Assembly: GCA_964628515.1 (NCBI GenBank)
Contig: CAZVNZ010000027.1
Span: 1-40,019 of the forward strand
DNA: 40,019 nt
Origin: CAZVNZ01 sp964628515
GTDB lineage: Bacteria > Bacillota > Clostridia > Christensenellales > Christensenellaceae
Direction of reading: 5' to 3'
Below the pieces are notes generated by a model that did no database searches, had not been told where the DNA came from, and saw only the letters and a program-made list of their open reading frames with translations. The position numbers were made by a program, and so were the translations under genes. Below, one piece after another: positions 7,085 through 15,567 of this stretch; within the stretch, counting starts at the first letter, position 1, and every line of letters starts with the position of its first letter.

Positions 7085-10000
7085 TTATGAGTTTTCTTTT
7101 GCCATATTTTCAAATGCGGTATGAAGCATTAGCTTAATTCTGTTAAGCTGATTTACTTCGCTTGCTCCCGGGTCGTAATCTATTGCGGTGATGTTTGCGT
7201 TTGGGTATTTATCTCTTATGCCCCTAATCATCCCCTTGCCCACAACGTGATTGGGCAGGCAGGCAAAGGGCTGTACGCAAATAATATTGGGGGTATCCGT
7301 TTCTATTAAATGCAACATTTCCGCAGTTAAAAACCAGCCTTCTCCCGTGCAATTACCCGTGGCAAGCATACCGCTTGCAAGCTGTGCCAAATGAGAAATA
7401 TGGGGATATGGCTCAAAATGCTTACTGTTTTTTAAAGCCTTTTGTATTGGCTTTTTAAAATCGTTTACGAGTTTTACTCCAAACTTACTGCCGTTGTAAA
7501 TTAACTTGCTTTTACCCATTTTTTCATAGGCAAAACCCGAGCTGTAAAAGCCGTACATTGCAAAATCCATTAGTGCGGGAAGTACGCACTCTCCCCCTTC
7601 TTGCTCTATAATGTCGGCGGCGTGGTTGTTTGCATCCGGATGATATTTAACTAATATTTCTCCTACAATACCCACTTTAGGCTTTTTAACCCCTGTGCGC
7701 TCCACATTGTCAAACTCGTCTATCATCTCTTTAGCGGCTTTTCTGTACTCAAAATATTTTGTGCCTTTAACTATTCGTCTAATATTTTTTGACCACTTAA
7801 TATAAAGGTTATCGCACTCCCCTTTGTTTTTTTCGTAGGGTCTTGTGGCAAGGAGTACCTTTTGTAAGGCATCTCCCATTAGTATTGCTATCATAATACG
7901 AATACCAAAACCTGCGGAAACTTTTATACCGCTGTGTTTTTCCGTACCCAAAAAGCTTATTGGCGCTATTGCCACCTGAGGATAGCCTGCCTCTTTAAAG
8001 GCTTTTTTTAGGAAAGCAATGTAGTTTGTGGCTCTGCACCCTCCCCCCGTTTGAGTAAGCATAACGGTGGTGTTGTTTGGGTCTAACTTTCCTGTTATAA
8101 AAGCATTTAGCAGTTGTCCTACAACTATAATTGTAGGATAGCACGCATCATTATTAACATATTTTAAGCCAATGTCTATATCCTCTTTACTTACTTCTGT
8201 AAGCACTTTAAAGTTATAGCCCGTTGGGTCGAAAGCCTCTTTTAAAAACTGAAACTGCATAGGCGCCATTTGGGGACACACCACCGTTCCTTTTATGCGC
8301 ATTTCTTTTGTGAAGATCTTGCTCTTCCAAACGGGGCTTGCCGTTTTGTCGTAGCTGAAGTTTTTCTCTTTTAGGGCTGCCATTAGTGAGCGTATACGTA
8401 TTTTGGCAGCACCTAAGTGGCTTATTTCGTCTATTTTAAGCAAAGTATATATTTTACCGGATTTTTCTATAATTTCTTGTACTTGGTCTGTGGTTATGGC
8501 ATCTAAACCGCAACCAAAGGAGTTTAGCTGAATTAATTGCAAGCAATCCGTTTTGGCAACCGTCGCCGCCGCCTCGTACAGCCGTGTATGAAACGCCCAT
8601 TGATCCACCACTCGTACAGGTCTTACTAAATTACCCAAGTGTGCAACGCTATCCTCTGTGAGTACCGCAAAGTTAAAGGAGGTTATAAGCTCGGGTATGC
8701 CGTGATTAATTTCCGCATCCACGTGGTAGGGTCTGCCTGCAAGCACTATGCCTGTGTTGCCCGTTTCTTCCAGCCATTTTATTGTTTCCTCTCCTTTTTT
8801 TGCTATATCCCTTTTAAATTGTTTCATTTCCTCATAGGCTAATTTTACCGCACTTTTTGCTTCTTCTTTGGTTACACCGAATTTGGCAAACTCTTCAAAA
8901 ATTCGTTTTGGCATAAATTTATGTTCGTCCATTGCAAAAAACGGGTTTAAAAACTCTATTTTTTCCTTTGCAAGCACACCCATATTGTTTTTAATAACTT
9001 CCGGATAGGAGGTTACAACAGGGCAATTATAGTGGTTGTTGCCCCCCTCGTACTCCTTTTCCTCGTAGGGTATGCAGGGGTAGAAAATAAGTTTTACCCC
9101 CTTTTTAGCCAAGTTTTCTATATGTCCGTGAATTAGCTTTGCAGGATAGCACACGGTATCAGAAGAAATTGTTTCCATACCGCTTTCAAAAATTCCGTGG
9201 TTTGAGGGGTCGGATAGCACCACTTCAAACCCTAAATCTGTAAACAACGTATGCCAAAAGGGGTAGTTTTCAAAAATGTTTAGTGCTCGGGGAATACCTA
9301 TTTTGCCTTTGTCACCCTCTTTGGATTTATAGGAAAACAGTCTTGAGAGCTTGTATTCGTACAAGTTTGGCAGGGTGTTTTTTACTTTGCTGTCCCCTCC
9401 ACGCTCGCATCTGTTTCCCGAAATAAACCTTCTGCCGTCCTCGAAGGTGGTAATGGTCAGCATACATTTATTTTCGCACTTTGCACATCTTACAAAACTG
9501 CCCTTATACTTAAAGTTTTCCGCTGTTTCTTGTGATATTACGGTAGAAGGCTTATCGTCCTTTGCTTGCTTTGCATAAAGTGCGGCACCGAAAGCGCCCA
9601 TAAGCTCGGCAATTTCCGGCCTTATTACCTCTCTTTGCAATTCTTTTTCGAAGGCACGAAGTATGGCATCGTTTTTAAAAGTACCGCCTTGTACCACAAT
9701 ATTGTTGCCTAATTTGGTTTTGTCTTTAACCTTAATTACTTTATATAGCGCATTTTTAACCACAGAATAAGAAAGTCCGGAGGAAATATCCCCCACCGTT
9801 GCACCTTCCTTTTGGGCTTGCTTTACTTTGCTGTTCATAAAAACGGTACAACGAGTACCTAAATCTACGGGATTTCTGGACTTTTGAGCCTCTTTTGCAA
9901 ATTCTTCCACAGAAATACCAAGACTTTGGGCAAAGGTGGATAAAAAACTGCCACAGCCGGAGGAACACGCCTCGTTTAGCATGATACCGTCTATTACGCC

Positions 10001-11284
10001 GTTTTTGATTTTAAGGCTTTTCATGTCCTGACCGCCGATGTCTATAATAAAATCAACATCTTTATTAAAAAACCTTGCGCCTCGGTAATGAGCCATAGTT
10101 TCTATTTCGCCTAAATCCAGCTTTAAGGCTTCTTTAATAATTGCTTCGCCATAGCCTGTTACACAACTTTTTGCAATATGCGCTTTTTTATTTAGTTGAT
10201 TATATATGGTTTTTAGAATTTCTACCGCACTGTCAAGTGGGCTTGCTTCGTTTAAACTGTAATGGGAGAACAAAATTTTGTTGTCCTTGTCCAGTAAAAT
10301 CGCTTTTATTGTGGTACTGCCTGCATCTATCCCTAAAAAACATTCCCCTTCGTAAGCTGTTATGTCTCCTTTTTGCACCGTTGTATGACTGTGCCTTTCA
10401 ATAAAAACGTCATATTCCTCTCTGCTTGTAAAAAGCGGCTCTAATCTGCGTGTTTCATGCAGTCCGTCCCCTGCGTTTTTTAGCATGCTCGGTAAATCTT
10501 TAACCGAAAATTCCTGCCCATTCGCCATTAAAGCGGCGCCCATTGCCACAAATAAATGGGAGTTTTCGTTTTCAATTATATTTTCTTCTTTTAAATTTAG
10601 AGTTTTTATAAATCGCTCTTTAAGTGCATCTAAATAATGGAGAGGACCGCCTAAAAACGCCACATTGCCACGAATTGGTCTGCCACAGGCAAGCCCTGCA
10701 ATAGTTTGGTTTACCACCGCTTGAAATATAGAGGCGGCAATATCCTCTTTAGCCGCACCTTCGTTAATTAAAGGCTGAATATCCGTTTTTGCAAATACAC
10801 CGCATCTTGCGGCTATGGGGTATATGGTATTGTGAGTTTTTGCAAGTGCGTTAAGCCCTGTTGGGTCTGTATTTAGTAAGGTTGCCATTTGGTCTATAAA
10901 TGCCCCTGTGCCACCTGCGCATGTGCCGTTCATACGTTGCTCTAAAGTGGGTTTAAAGTAGGTTATTTTTGCATCTTCTCCACCAAGCTCTATGGCAACG
11001 TCCGCTTGTTTCATATATTTATTGGCGGCGGTTGCACCTGCCACAACCTCTTGCACAAATGGTAAGTTAAGCATTGTAGAGATGTTCAGTCCACCCGAGC
11101 CTGTAATTGCGCAAATAACTTTTTCATCGGGGCAAGCATTTGCCGCCTCTTCAAAGAGATTTGCAAGCTCTCCCATAATATCCGAAAAATGTCTGTTATA
11201 TCTATTAAAAATTAAATTGCCGTCAGTATCGTAAATTACTAATTTTATAGTTGTCGAGCCAATGTCTATGCCAAGTTTGTTCAT
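7085..11284 (-). CDS. Giant 2-hydroxyacyl-CoA dehydratase activase/dehydratase-like Fe-S protein
   Basis: A 1,399-residue protein. Two ASKHA ATPase domains of the HgdC/BadF activator type stand in tandem (about residues 3-260 and 316-575), each opening with GID(I/A)GSTTIK. Each has the cluster-bridging Cys pair 39 residues apart (C122/C161 and C440/C479), the spacing of HgdC, where two monomers share one [4Fe-4S]. A CxxCxxxC...C motif follows (600, 603, 607, 626), then a DUF2229 segment (about 660-880) and a HgdB-like dehydratase portion with further Cys-Pro motifs. The family (COG1924/3580/3581 fusions) is common in anaerobic Firmicutes; its reaction is not settled, but ATP-driven low-potential electron transfer is the expected chemistry. 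The start at 11284 is used because the promoter lies within the 24 codons of in-frame sequence upstream. Confidence 0.9.
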   Translation of the reverse strand: MNKLGIDIGSTTIKLVIYDTDGNLIFNRYNRHFSDIMGELANLFEEAANACPDEKVICAITGSGGLNISTMLNLPFVQEVVAGATAANKYMKQADVAIELGGEDAKITYFKPTLEQRMNGTCAGGTGAFIDQMATLLNTDPTGLNALAKTHNTIYPIAARCGVFAKTDIQPLINEGAAKEDIAASIFQAVVNQTIAGLACGRPIRGNVAFLGGPLHYLDALKERFIKTLNLKEENIIENENSHLFVAMGAALMANGQEFSVKDLPSMLKNAGDGLHETRRLEPLFTSREEYDVFIERHSHTTVQKGDITAYEGECFLGIDAGSTTIKAILLDKDNKILFSHYSLNEASPLDSAVEILKTIYNQLNKKAHIAKSCVTGYGEAIIKEALKLDLGEIETMAHYRGARFFNKDVDFIIDIGGQDMKSLKIKNGVIDGIMLNEACSSGCGSFLSTFAQSLGISVEEFAKEAQKSRNPVDLGTRCTVFMNSKVKQAQKEGATVGDISSGLSYSVVKNALYKVIKVKDKTKLGNNIVVQGGTFKNDAILRAFEKELQREVIRPEIAELMGAFGAALYAKQAKDDKPSTVISQETAENFKYKGSFVRCAKCENKCMLTITTFEDGRRFISGNRCERGGDSKVKNTLPNLYEYKLSRLFSYKSKEGDKGKIGIPRALNIFENYPFWHTLFTDLGFEVVLSDPSNHGIFESGMETISSDTVCYPAKLIHGHIENLAKKGVKLIFYPCIPYEEKEYEGGNNHYNCPVVTSYPEVIKNNMGVLAKEKIEFLNPFFAMDEHKFMPKRIFEEFAKFGVTKEEAKSAVKLAYEEMKQFKRDIAKKGEETIKWLEETGNTGIVLAGRPYHVDAEINHGIPELITSFNFAVLTEDSVAHLGNLVRPVRVVDQWAFHTRLYEAAATVAKTDCLQLIQLNSFGCGLDAITTDQVQEIIEKSGKIYTLLKIDEISHLGAAKIRIRSLMAALKEKNFSYDKTASPVWKSKIFTKEMRIKGTVVCPQMAPMQFQFLKEAFDPTGYNFKVLTEVSKEDIDIGLKYVNNDACYPTIIVVGQLLNAFITGKLDPNNTTVMLTQTGGGCRATNYIAFLKKAFKEAGYPQVAIAPISFLGTEKHSGIKVSAGFGIRIMIAILMGDALQKVLLATRPYEKNKGECDNLYIKWSKNIRRIVKGTKYFEYRKAAKEMIDEFDNVERTGVKKPKVGIVGEILVKYHPDANNHAADIIEQEGGECVLPALMDFAMYGFYSSGFAYEKMGKSKLIYNGSKFGVKLVNDFKKPIQKALKNSKHFEPYPHISHLAQLASGMLATGNCTGEGWFLTAEMLHLIETDTPNIICVQPFACLPNHVVGKGMIRGIRDKYPNANITAIDYDPGASEVNQLNRIKLMLHTAFENMAKENS

Positions 11285-11327
11285 GTAATATTGTTTCTCC
11301 TTTTGTGCCGAAAAAAAGCACCTGTAT

Positions 11328-11356
11328 AGTATATCAAATATCTGTGGATTTTTCAA
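11328..11356 (-). promoter_or_regulatory. Promoter of the giant activase gene
   Basis: The minus strand reads TTGAAA, 17 nt, TATACT. It leads to the ATG at 11284 with AAAGGAG 12 nt upstream of it. It rules out the in-frame start further upstream at 11356. Confidence 0.75.
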
Positions 11357-11485
11357 CTTTGAGATGGGGGGGTGGGAGAATTGCTATCGATGTTTTATTT
11401 ATATTTGGGGTTATGTTATACAACCGAGCATCTTGCCTACTGTTCTGTTAATCGTTGTTTATGGCATATTCAAAAAAAACGCAAA

Positions 11486-11524
11486 AAAATAACCGCCGAA
11501 CGTCTTTAAGTTTGCGGTTATTTT
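11486..11524 (-). terminator. Terminator of the GT2 / pap operon
   Basis: An 11-bp outer stem (AAAATAACCGC with GCGGTTATTTT) plus an inner CGAAC/GTTTG stem is followed on the minus strand by a long T-rich tail (TTTTTTTGCGTTTTTTTT). It lies about 105 nt past the pap stop. T residues on the plus side make it potentially bidirectional. Confidence 0.85.
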
Positions 11525-11629
11525 AAACCGTTTTTTGGGGCAAGCCACTTTTGCGGTTTGCCTACACGTTTTATTACAGTACCTACTCTATAAATCTCAA
11601 ATGTTATTTAAAAAGCATTCGCCACCCCA

Positions 11630-13102
11630 CTAAATCCTATCCTCAATAGCCTTAATAATAATATTTAGCGTCTTAATACGAGCAAAATGCTTATTATTAG
11701 ACTCAATAATATGCCAAGGCGCAAAATCCGTGTTGGTGTATTTAAACATATCGTTAATAGCCTCGGTGTATGCGTCCCATTTATCTCTGTTTCGCCAATC
11801 CTCGTCCGTGATTTTCCATTGCTTCTCCGGCGTGTTTTGCCTTGCCTCAAAACGTCTTAACTGCTCGTCTTTATCTATTGTAACAAAGAATTTAAGTATT
11901 ATTGCACCCCATTTTTTAAGCATATACTCAAACTGATTAATTTCGTTATATGCCTCTTGCAGTCTGTATTGGGGTGTAAGTTGCTCCACCCTTTCTACCA
12001 GCACACGTCCGTACCATGTTCTGTCAAATATTTCTATATGCCCGTCTTTAGGTAGCTTGCTTACAAATCTGAATAAATAATGATGGGCAAGCTCGTAAGG
12101 AGTGGGAGCGCTAAAGGGTGCAACGGCGTAGCCTCGTGGGTCGAGGGCTCGTGCAACACGTTTTATGTTGCCACCCTTGCCTGCCGCATCGTGACCTTCA
12201 TACGCAAGTATCATAGGTATTTTTTTCTGATACAACACATTATGAAGTTTTCCAAGCTTAGTTTGCAGTTCGTCTAACTGAGTTTTGTAATCTTCATCAC
12301 TTATAGTTTGAGATAAATCGTAAGAATTTATATCCTGCTTTTCTATAAGGTTAAAATTAGGGCTAATGTATATGCTGTCGTGAGTGCGAGAAATGCCTAT
12401 TTGCCTTTTTGCCAGTGCACACTCCAAGTTTTCTTTTATGGATTTAAAAAGGGTGTACCGCACATATCTTGCATCTAAAGCAGGAATCACATTCCATTTT
12501 GCGTTGTCCCTATCCGTTTTTTCCATAAGCCGATAATATTTTTTGGCTATTTTATCGTAGTTTTTGTTATCCTCTAAATCCTCTTTAGACACTCTCCAAC
12601 TTGTTTTTTTGTTGGAAAGCAGTTTTTTAAACCTGTTTTTTTGCGTCTTTTTGTCTATATCCAAAAAGTATTTTAAAATTAAGTAGCCGTCGTTTGTAAG
12701 CTGTTCCTCATAGGTGTTAATATCGTCTATAAAGTTTTCTTCGTCCTTTTTATCCTTGGAAATTTCAAGCATACCCAAATACCACGAGCCGTCATAAATT
12801 GCCATATCGCCGTATTTTGGCATTTGCTTAATAAATCTTGTTATCCACGGCTTTCTTTTTTCCGTCTTGTCCGGTTTTACGGTGGTGTAAACATCAAAGC
12901 CACGGGGGTCGAAGTTTAGTATTAAAGACGCTATGGCGGCGCCCTTGCCTGCCGCTCCGAAACCCTCCAAAATAATTATAACAGGTATTTTTGCTCCTAT
13001 TATTTTTTGTTGAAGCATTGTTAAATCAATTTTTAACGTGTCAATCTCATCTTTGTACATTTCCTTAGATATGGTTTTCGTGTAATCTGCCTTTTCCAAC
13101 AT
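11630..13102 (-). CDS. pap: Polyphosphate:AMP phosphotransferase (two-domain PPK2)
   Basis: A 490-residue class II PPK2 with two tandem P-loop kinase domains. It phosphorylates AMP (and probably other NMPs) with polyphosphate. The C-terminal domain (about residues 265-490) is intact: EGHDAAGKGG Walker A, DPRG, and FDRTWYGRVLVERV lid/catalytic residues. The N-terminal domain has lost them (EGFGAAGKG lacks the Asp; YDGSWY replaces FDRSWY), which fits the known class II design where the C-terminal half is catalytic. The start follows AAGGG. It sits 32 nt after a glycan-type gene and is last in that operon, before a strong terminator. A role in recharging nucleotides used for sugar activation is a guess from context. 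Confidence 0.92.
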   Translation of the reverse strand: MLEKADYTKTISKEMYKDEIDTLKIDLTMLQQKIIGAKIPVIIILEGFGAAGKGAAIASLILNFDPRGFDVYTTVKPDKTEKRKPWITRFIKQMPKYGDMAIYDGSWYLGMLEISKDKKDEENFIDDINTYEEQLTNDGYLILKYFLDIDKKTQKNRFKKLLSNKKTSWRVSKEDLEDNKNYDKIAKKYYRLMEKTDRDNAKWNVIPALDARYVRYTLFKSIKENLECALAKRQIGISRTHDSIYISPNFNLIEKQDINSYDLSQTISDEDYKTQLDELQTKLGKLHNVLYQKKIPMILAYEGHDAAGKGGNIKRVARALDPRGYAVAPFSAPTPYELAHHYLFRFVSKLPKDGHIEIFDRTWYGRVLVERVEQLTPQYRLQEAYNEINQFEYMLKKWGAIILKFFVTIDKDEQLRRFEARQNTPEKQWKITDEDWRNRDKWDAYTEAINDMFKYTNTDFAPWHIIESNNKHFARIKTLNIIIKAIEDRI

Positions 13103-13134
13103 TTTACTACCCTTTCGCCCTTAGGCAATTAAAT

Positions 13135-14409
13135 TTATCCAATCTGCCTTAATTGCAAAGCAAGATTGTAAAGCTCGTCATTGGTTAGCATTTTGATGTT
13201 TTCTAAAGTACGCCATTTTTCCCTATTCCCTTTAAATTCCTTGGTTTTTGTGTATTCCTGCCATTTTTCTGTTGCAAGCAACCTCGCAATTTCTTCTGTC
13301 AGCTCCACACGTTTTTGCATAGCTTCTGTTTTTGCCGTTTGCTCTTCCAAATAACCTTCTTTGCTTGCCGTTTCCTTAATAAAATCCTCGTGTTTTTCCT
13401 TTAATTCTATGTGATCTTTTTGCAAAACATTAAATTCGTTTTCTATTTTTACACGCATATCTTCCAGAGCGTTTCTATGCTCCTCTATGCTAAAATATGC
13501 GGTTATGTACCTGTTTAGCTCGGTTTTTGTTGCAAATTCTCCCTTCGCTTTAATTTCTGCGTATTTTTTTGTGCTCTCAGCAATTTTTTGTACCTGCTCT
13601 GCGCTAAATAAAAACCCGGTGTTTTGCAATTTTTCTTTTATTTGTGATGATGATACACTTTCTACAACCCTTTGCCTGTTAAAAGCGGTTACCGTGCCTT
13701 TATCCTCCACCTTGCATAAATAGGCTGTCTGTGCCAAAAAAAGCCACTGGGGGTAGTCTTGTATACTTTCGTCAAAAATTATGCCGTACCCCCTTATAAT
13801 CTTGCTGTTAAAGGCAAATACGCAAGTTTTGCAATCAAAGGCTACTGTATTTAAAAAGTAGTCGTAGGGTTTTGCGTAAAAGTTAAAAAAGTCCTCTTTT
13901 ATGCAAAGTACTATGGTTTGCTTATATTCCATCTCTTCTATTAATTGAGTTAAATTATATGTATGTAGCACATTTGTGCTGTTTTGTTTTGATAAATCAG
14001 CAAATTCCTCTACCCAGTTTGGTAGTAGAATGTCCCCTTGCTCTATTAGTGTAAAATAACTTCCTTTTAGGCTGTTTAAGCCTTGATTGTAGCACTTTGC
14101 AAGGTTGTCTGTATCTGTGGTAATCAAAGTTAGTTTGTCTAAAACATTTTGGGGTATGGTTTCCAAAACATCGTTAATTACATCTGTATTACTGTTTGAA
14201 GGTGCTATCGTAATTACTTCAAAGCTGTTGTTGTCTTGGGCGCACAGGCACATTAGTGTTTCCTTTAGTAGTTCGTATTTTGGGTTATTTGCAACTAAAA
14301 TTACGGAAAGCAGAAACTCCCCTTGCTCTTTGCTTGGAGGTATTTCCAATTCTTTGCTTAAATTTTCAATTTTTTCTAAAGCGTTTTTTTGGTATGCTGT
14401 AAAATCCAT
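13135..14409 (-). CDS. Family-2-like glycosyltransferase with C-terminal coiled coil
   Basis: A 424-residue protein. After a short helical lead, residues about 35-230 look like a GT-A (GT2) domain: LLSVILVANNPKYELLKETL, then TTDTDNLAKCYNQGLNSLKGSYFTLIEQGDILLPNWVEEF. The usual D-D-D metal motif reads E-Q-G-D here, so activity is uncertain. Residues about 290-390 are charged heptad-like coiled coil, and the tail is a compact helical segment. The ATG at 14409 is used; an open frame runs upstream to a TTG at 14484 through the 70-bp repeat element but has no ribosome site. It lies between a GT2 gene and pap in one operon. It may act as a scaffold or an atypical transferase in the polysaccharide assembly complex. 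Confidence 0.75.
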   Translation of the reverse strand: MDFTAYQKNALEKIENLSKELEIPPSKEQGEFLLSVILVANNPKYELLKETLMCLCAQDNNSFEVITIAPSNSNTDVINDVLETIPQNVLDKLTLITTDTDNLAKCYNQGLNSLKGSYFTLIEQGDILLPNWVEEFADLSKQNSTNVLHTYNLTQLIEEMEYKQTIVLCIKEDFFNFYAKPYDYFLNTVAFDCKTCVFAFNSKIIRGYGIIFDESIQDYPQWLFLAQTAYLCKVEDKGTVTAFNRQRVVESVSSSQIKEKLQNTGFLFSAEQVQKIAESTKKYAEIKAKGEFATKTELNRYITAYFSIEEHRNALEDMRVKIENEFNVLQKDHIELKEKHEDFIKETASKEGYLEEQTAKTEAMQKRVELTEEIARLLATEKWQEYTKTKEFKGNREKWRTLENIKMLTNDELYNLALQLRQIG

Positions 14410-14413
14410 TTTT

Positions 14414-14483
14414 GTGCCATGCGTCACTCCCAATGTCCGCACAAACCTCCCTTGAAATACTAACGTTTTTTGCCCGCTCGGCA
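14414..14483 (-). repeat. 70-bp glycan-locus element, copy 1
   Basis: It matches 31203-31272 at 61 of 70 positions with no gaps. The blocks TGCCGAGCGGGCAAAAAA, GGGAGGTTTGTGCGGACATT and CGCATGGCAC (minus-strand sense) are identical, and substitutions cluster between them. In both copies its end lies 4 nt from the ATG of the next gene, and GGGAGG is 36 nt before that ATG. TGCG...CGCA can pair in both. Function unknown: a leader/translation element or an interspersed repeat. Confidence 0.85.
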
Positions 14484-14529
14484 AAGTTTATTTATATATA
14501 AATATTTTTATTGTTGCCAAAACAACCAA

Positions 14530-15402
14530 TTACACACAATCAAAATCCGCAATATGCCTTGCGTTTTTAATTGGTGATGGGAGTTTGTTTTCTTCCATGC
14601 GTTTATAAAAGCTCTCCACACCTTTTAGGTATTTTTCCTCTCCCGTGTGTTTGTAGGCTTCTATCTGATTTTTAAGTAAATCCGGTCTGTCCCACTTATA
14701 CCGCATAATGAGTGCGGCTAAAGTAGCGTCTGTAACGGCAAAATCCGAGGAATGTGTATAACCGTTAATGTCTAAAGTCTTTCCGTGATACACCAAAGCG
14801 GAAGGCACGTATATAACCTTAAAGCCTAAAAGACGCACCCGCCAAGCTAAATCCACATCATCACCATACATAAAAAAACTTTGTGAGTCGTAACCGCTTA
14901 AGTCGTCAAAAATACTGCGTTTAATAAAGGTGCATGCCCCCATACTCCACGAGGTTTCCATAGTTTTTAGGTTATACCTTTTGCGATGCTCTACGGGCAG
15001 CTGCTTACACTCGCTAATGCCCGTGCTTTCATCCTCAAAAGGCTTTAAAAGCCTTATAAAAACGTCTTTAGCCACTACAATATCCGGATTAATTATAAAT
15101 AAGTAGTCTGCAAAGCATTCTCTTGCAAGATTATTTTGTCCCTTTGCCGAGCCTGTGTTTTCGTTAAAAAAAGTGTATTTTAAGTTAAATATTTTGTTAA
15201 AGCCTAAATTAAGCTCTTCTATTTCTTCTTGAGTGAATAAGGGGGTTTTATAGGCATCTCCGTAAAATAAGGTTACGCTTGTAATTTCTCCTCTACTATA
15301 AGCATAAACCGCCCCATCGTGCAGAGATTTTGCGCTACGTATAATATCTTCCTTGCTATTGCCGTATAAAACCGTTTGGATTTGAATATTTGTTGTTTGC
15401 AT
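14530..15402 (-). CDS. Family 2 glycosyltransferase (rhamnosyltransferase-like)
   Basis: A 290-residue GT-A enzyme. Motifs run in the normal order: NTGSAKGQNNLAREC (nucleotide/donor loop), LFIINPDIVVAKD (NPD in place of DxD, usual for WbbL/RfbN-type rhamnosyltransferases), TSWSMGACTFIKRSIFDDLSGYD, then MYGDDVDLAWRVRLLGFK (catalytic Asp region). It transfers one sugar, possibly rhamnose, to a growing glycan at the inner membrane face. The ATG at 15402 is chosen over the GTG at 15408 because AGAGG is correctly spaced only for the ATG. It is the first gene of the operon from the promoter at 15422-15450; the C-terminal residues (IADFDCV) end 120 nt before the next gene's ATG. Confidence 0.88.
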   Translation of the reverse strand: MQTTNIQIQTVLYGNSKEDIIRSAKSLHDGAVYAYSRGEITSVTLFYGDAYKTPLFTQEEIEELNLGFNKIFNLKYTFFNENTGSAKGQNNLARECFADYLFIINPDIVVAKDVFIRLLKPFEDESTGISECKQLPVEHRKRYNLKTMETSWSMGACTFIKRSIFDDLSGYDSQSFFMYGDDVDLAWRVRLLGFKVIYVPSALVYHGKTLDINGYTHSSDFAVTDATLAALIMRYKWDRPDLLKNQIEAYKHTGEEKYLKGVESFYKRMEENKLPSPIKNARHIADFDCV

Positions 15403-15421
15403 AAACACCTCTTATTTATTT

Positions 15422-15450
15422 ATTATAGCATTTTGTCAAAAGTTGTTCAA
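15422..15450 (-). promoter_or_regulatory. Promoter of the GT2 / GT2-like / pap operon
   Basis: The minus strand reads TTGAAC, 17 nt, TATAAT, about 20 nt from the ATG at 15402. Its -35 box lies in a palindrome (15438-15458). Confidence 0.75.
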
Positions 15451-15458
15451 CAATTTTT
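15438..15458. promoter_or_regulatory. Operator-like palindrome over the -35 box
   Basis: A perfect core TTGTTcAACAA is extended by A-runs on one side and T-runs on the other to a 21-bp imperfect palindrome. It covers the -35 box of the minus-strand promoter and lies about 47 bp from the divergent plus-strand promoter. A dimeric repressor site is possible; no regulator gene is nearby. Confidence 0.4.
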
Positions 15459-15504
15459 AGTGTAACAAAAATCAAAATTAGGCGCACCTACCTATAAGGT
15501 TAGA

Positions 15505-15533
15505 TTGCTTTTAAATTCCCTAAGTGTTATAAT
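15505..15533 (+). promoter_or_regulatory. Promoter of the plus-strand glycan gene pair
   Basis: TTGCTT, 17 nt, TATAAT, about 34 nt before the ATG at 15568, which has AGGAG 8 nt upstream. Confidence 0.7.
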
Positions 15534-15567
15534 TACATCTATAATTACATAACCTTAGGAGTTATTT

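Larger units (their letters stand above)
11285..11629. other. Intergenic region between pap and the giant activase gene
   Basis: This 345-base gap holds the activase promoter (11328-11356) and the pap terminator (11486-11524). The stretch 11357-11480 has a G-rich patch but no coding potential or RNA that I recognise. Confidence 0.7.

Noticed and set aside
11285..11356. 24-codon in-frame upstream extension of the giant activase
   Set aside because: A TTGAAA-17-TATACT promoter occupies this stretch and the GIDIGSTT core begins just after the later ATG.
14105..14455. 116-codon plus-strand frame, and the frame at 31023-31244 with a similar C-terminal end (NVRTNLP)
   Set aside because: Both lie antisense to real genes; their shared end comes only from the 70-bp repeat read on the other strand.
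15422..15437. TTGACA six bases before TATAAT as the promoter of the GT2 operon
   Set aside because: The spacing is far too short; TTGAAC at 17 nt gives the sound promoter.
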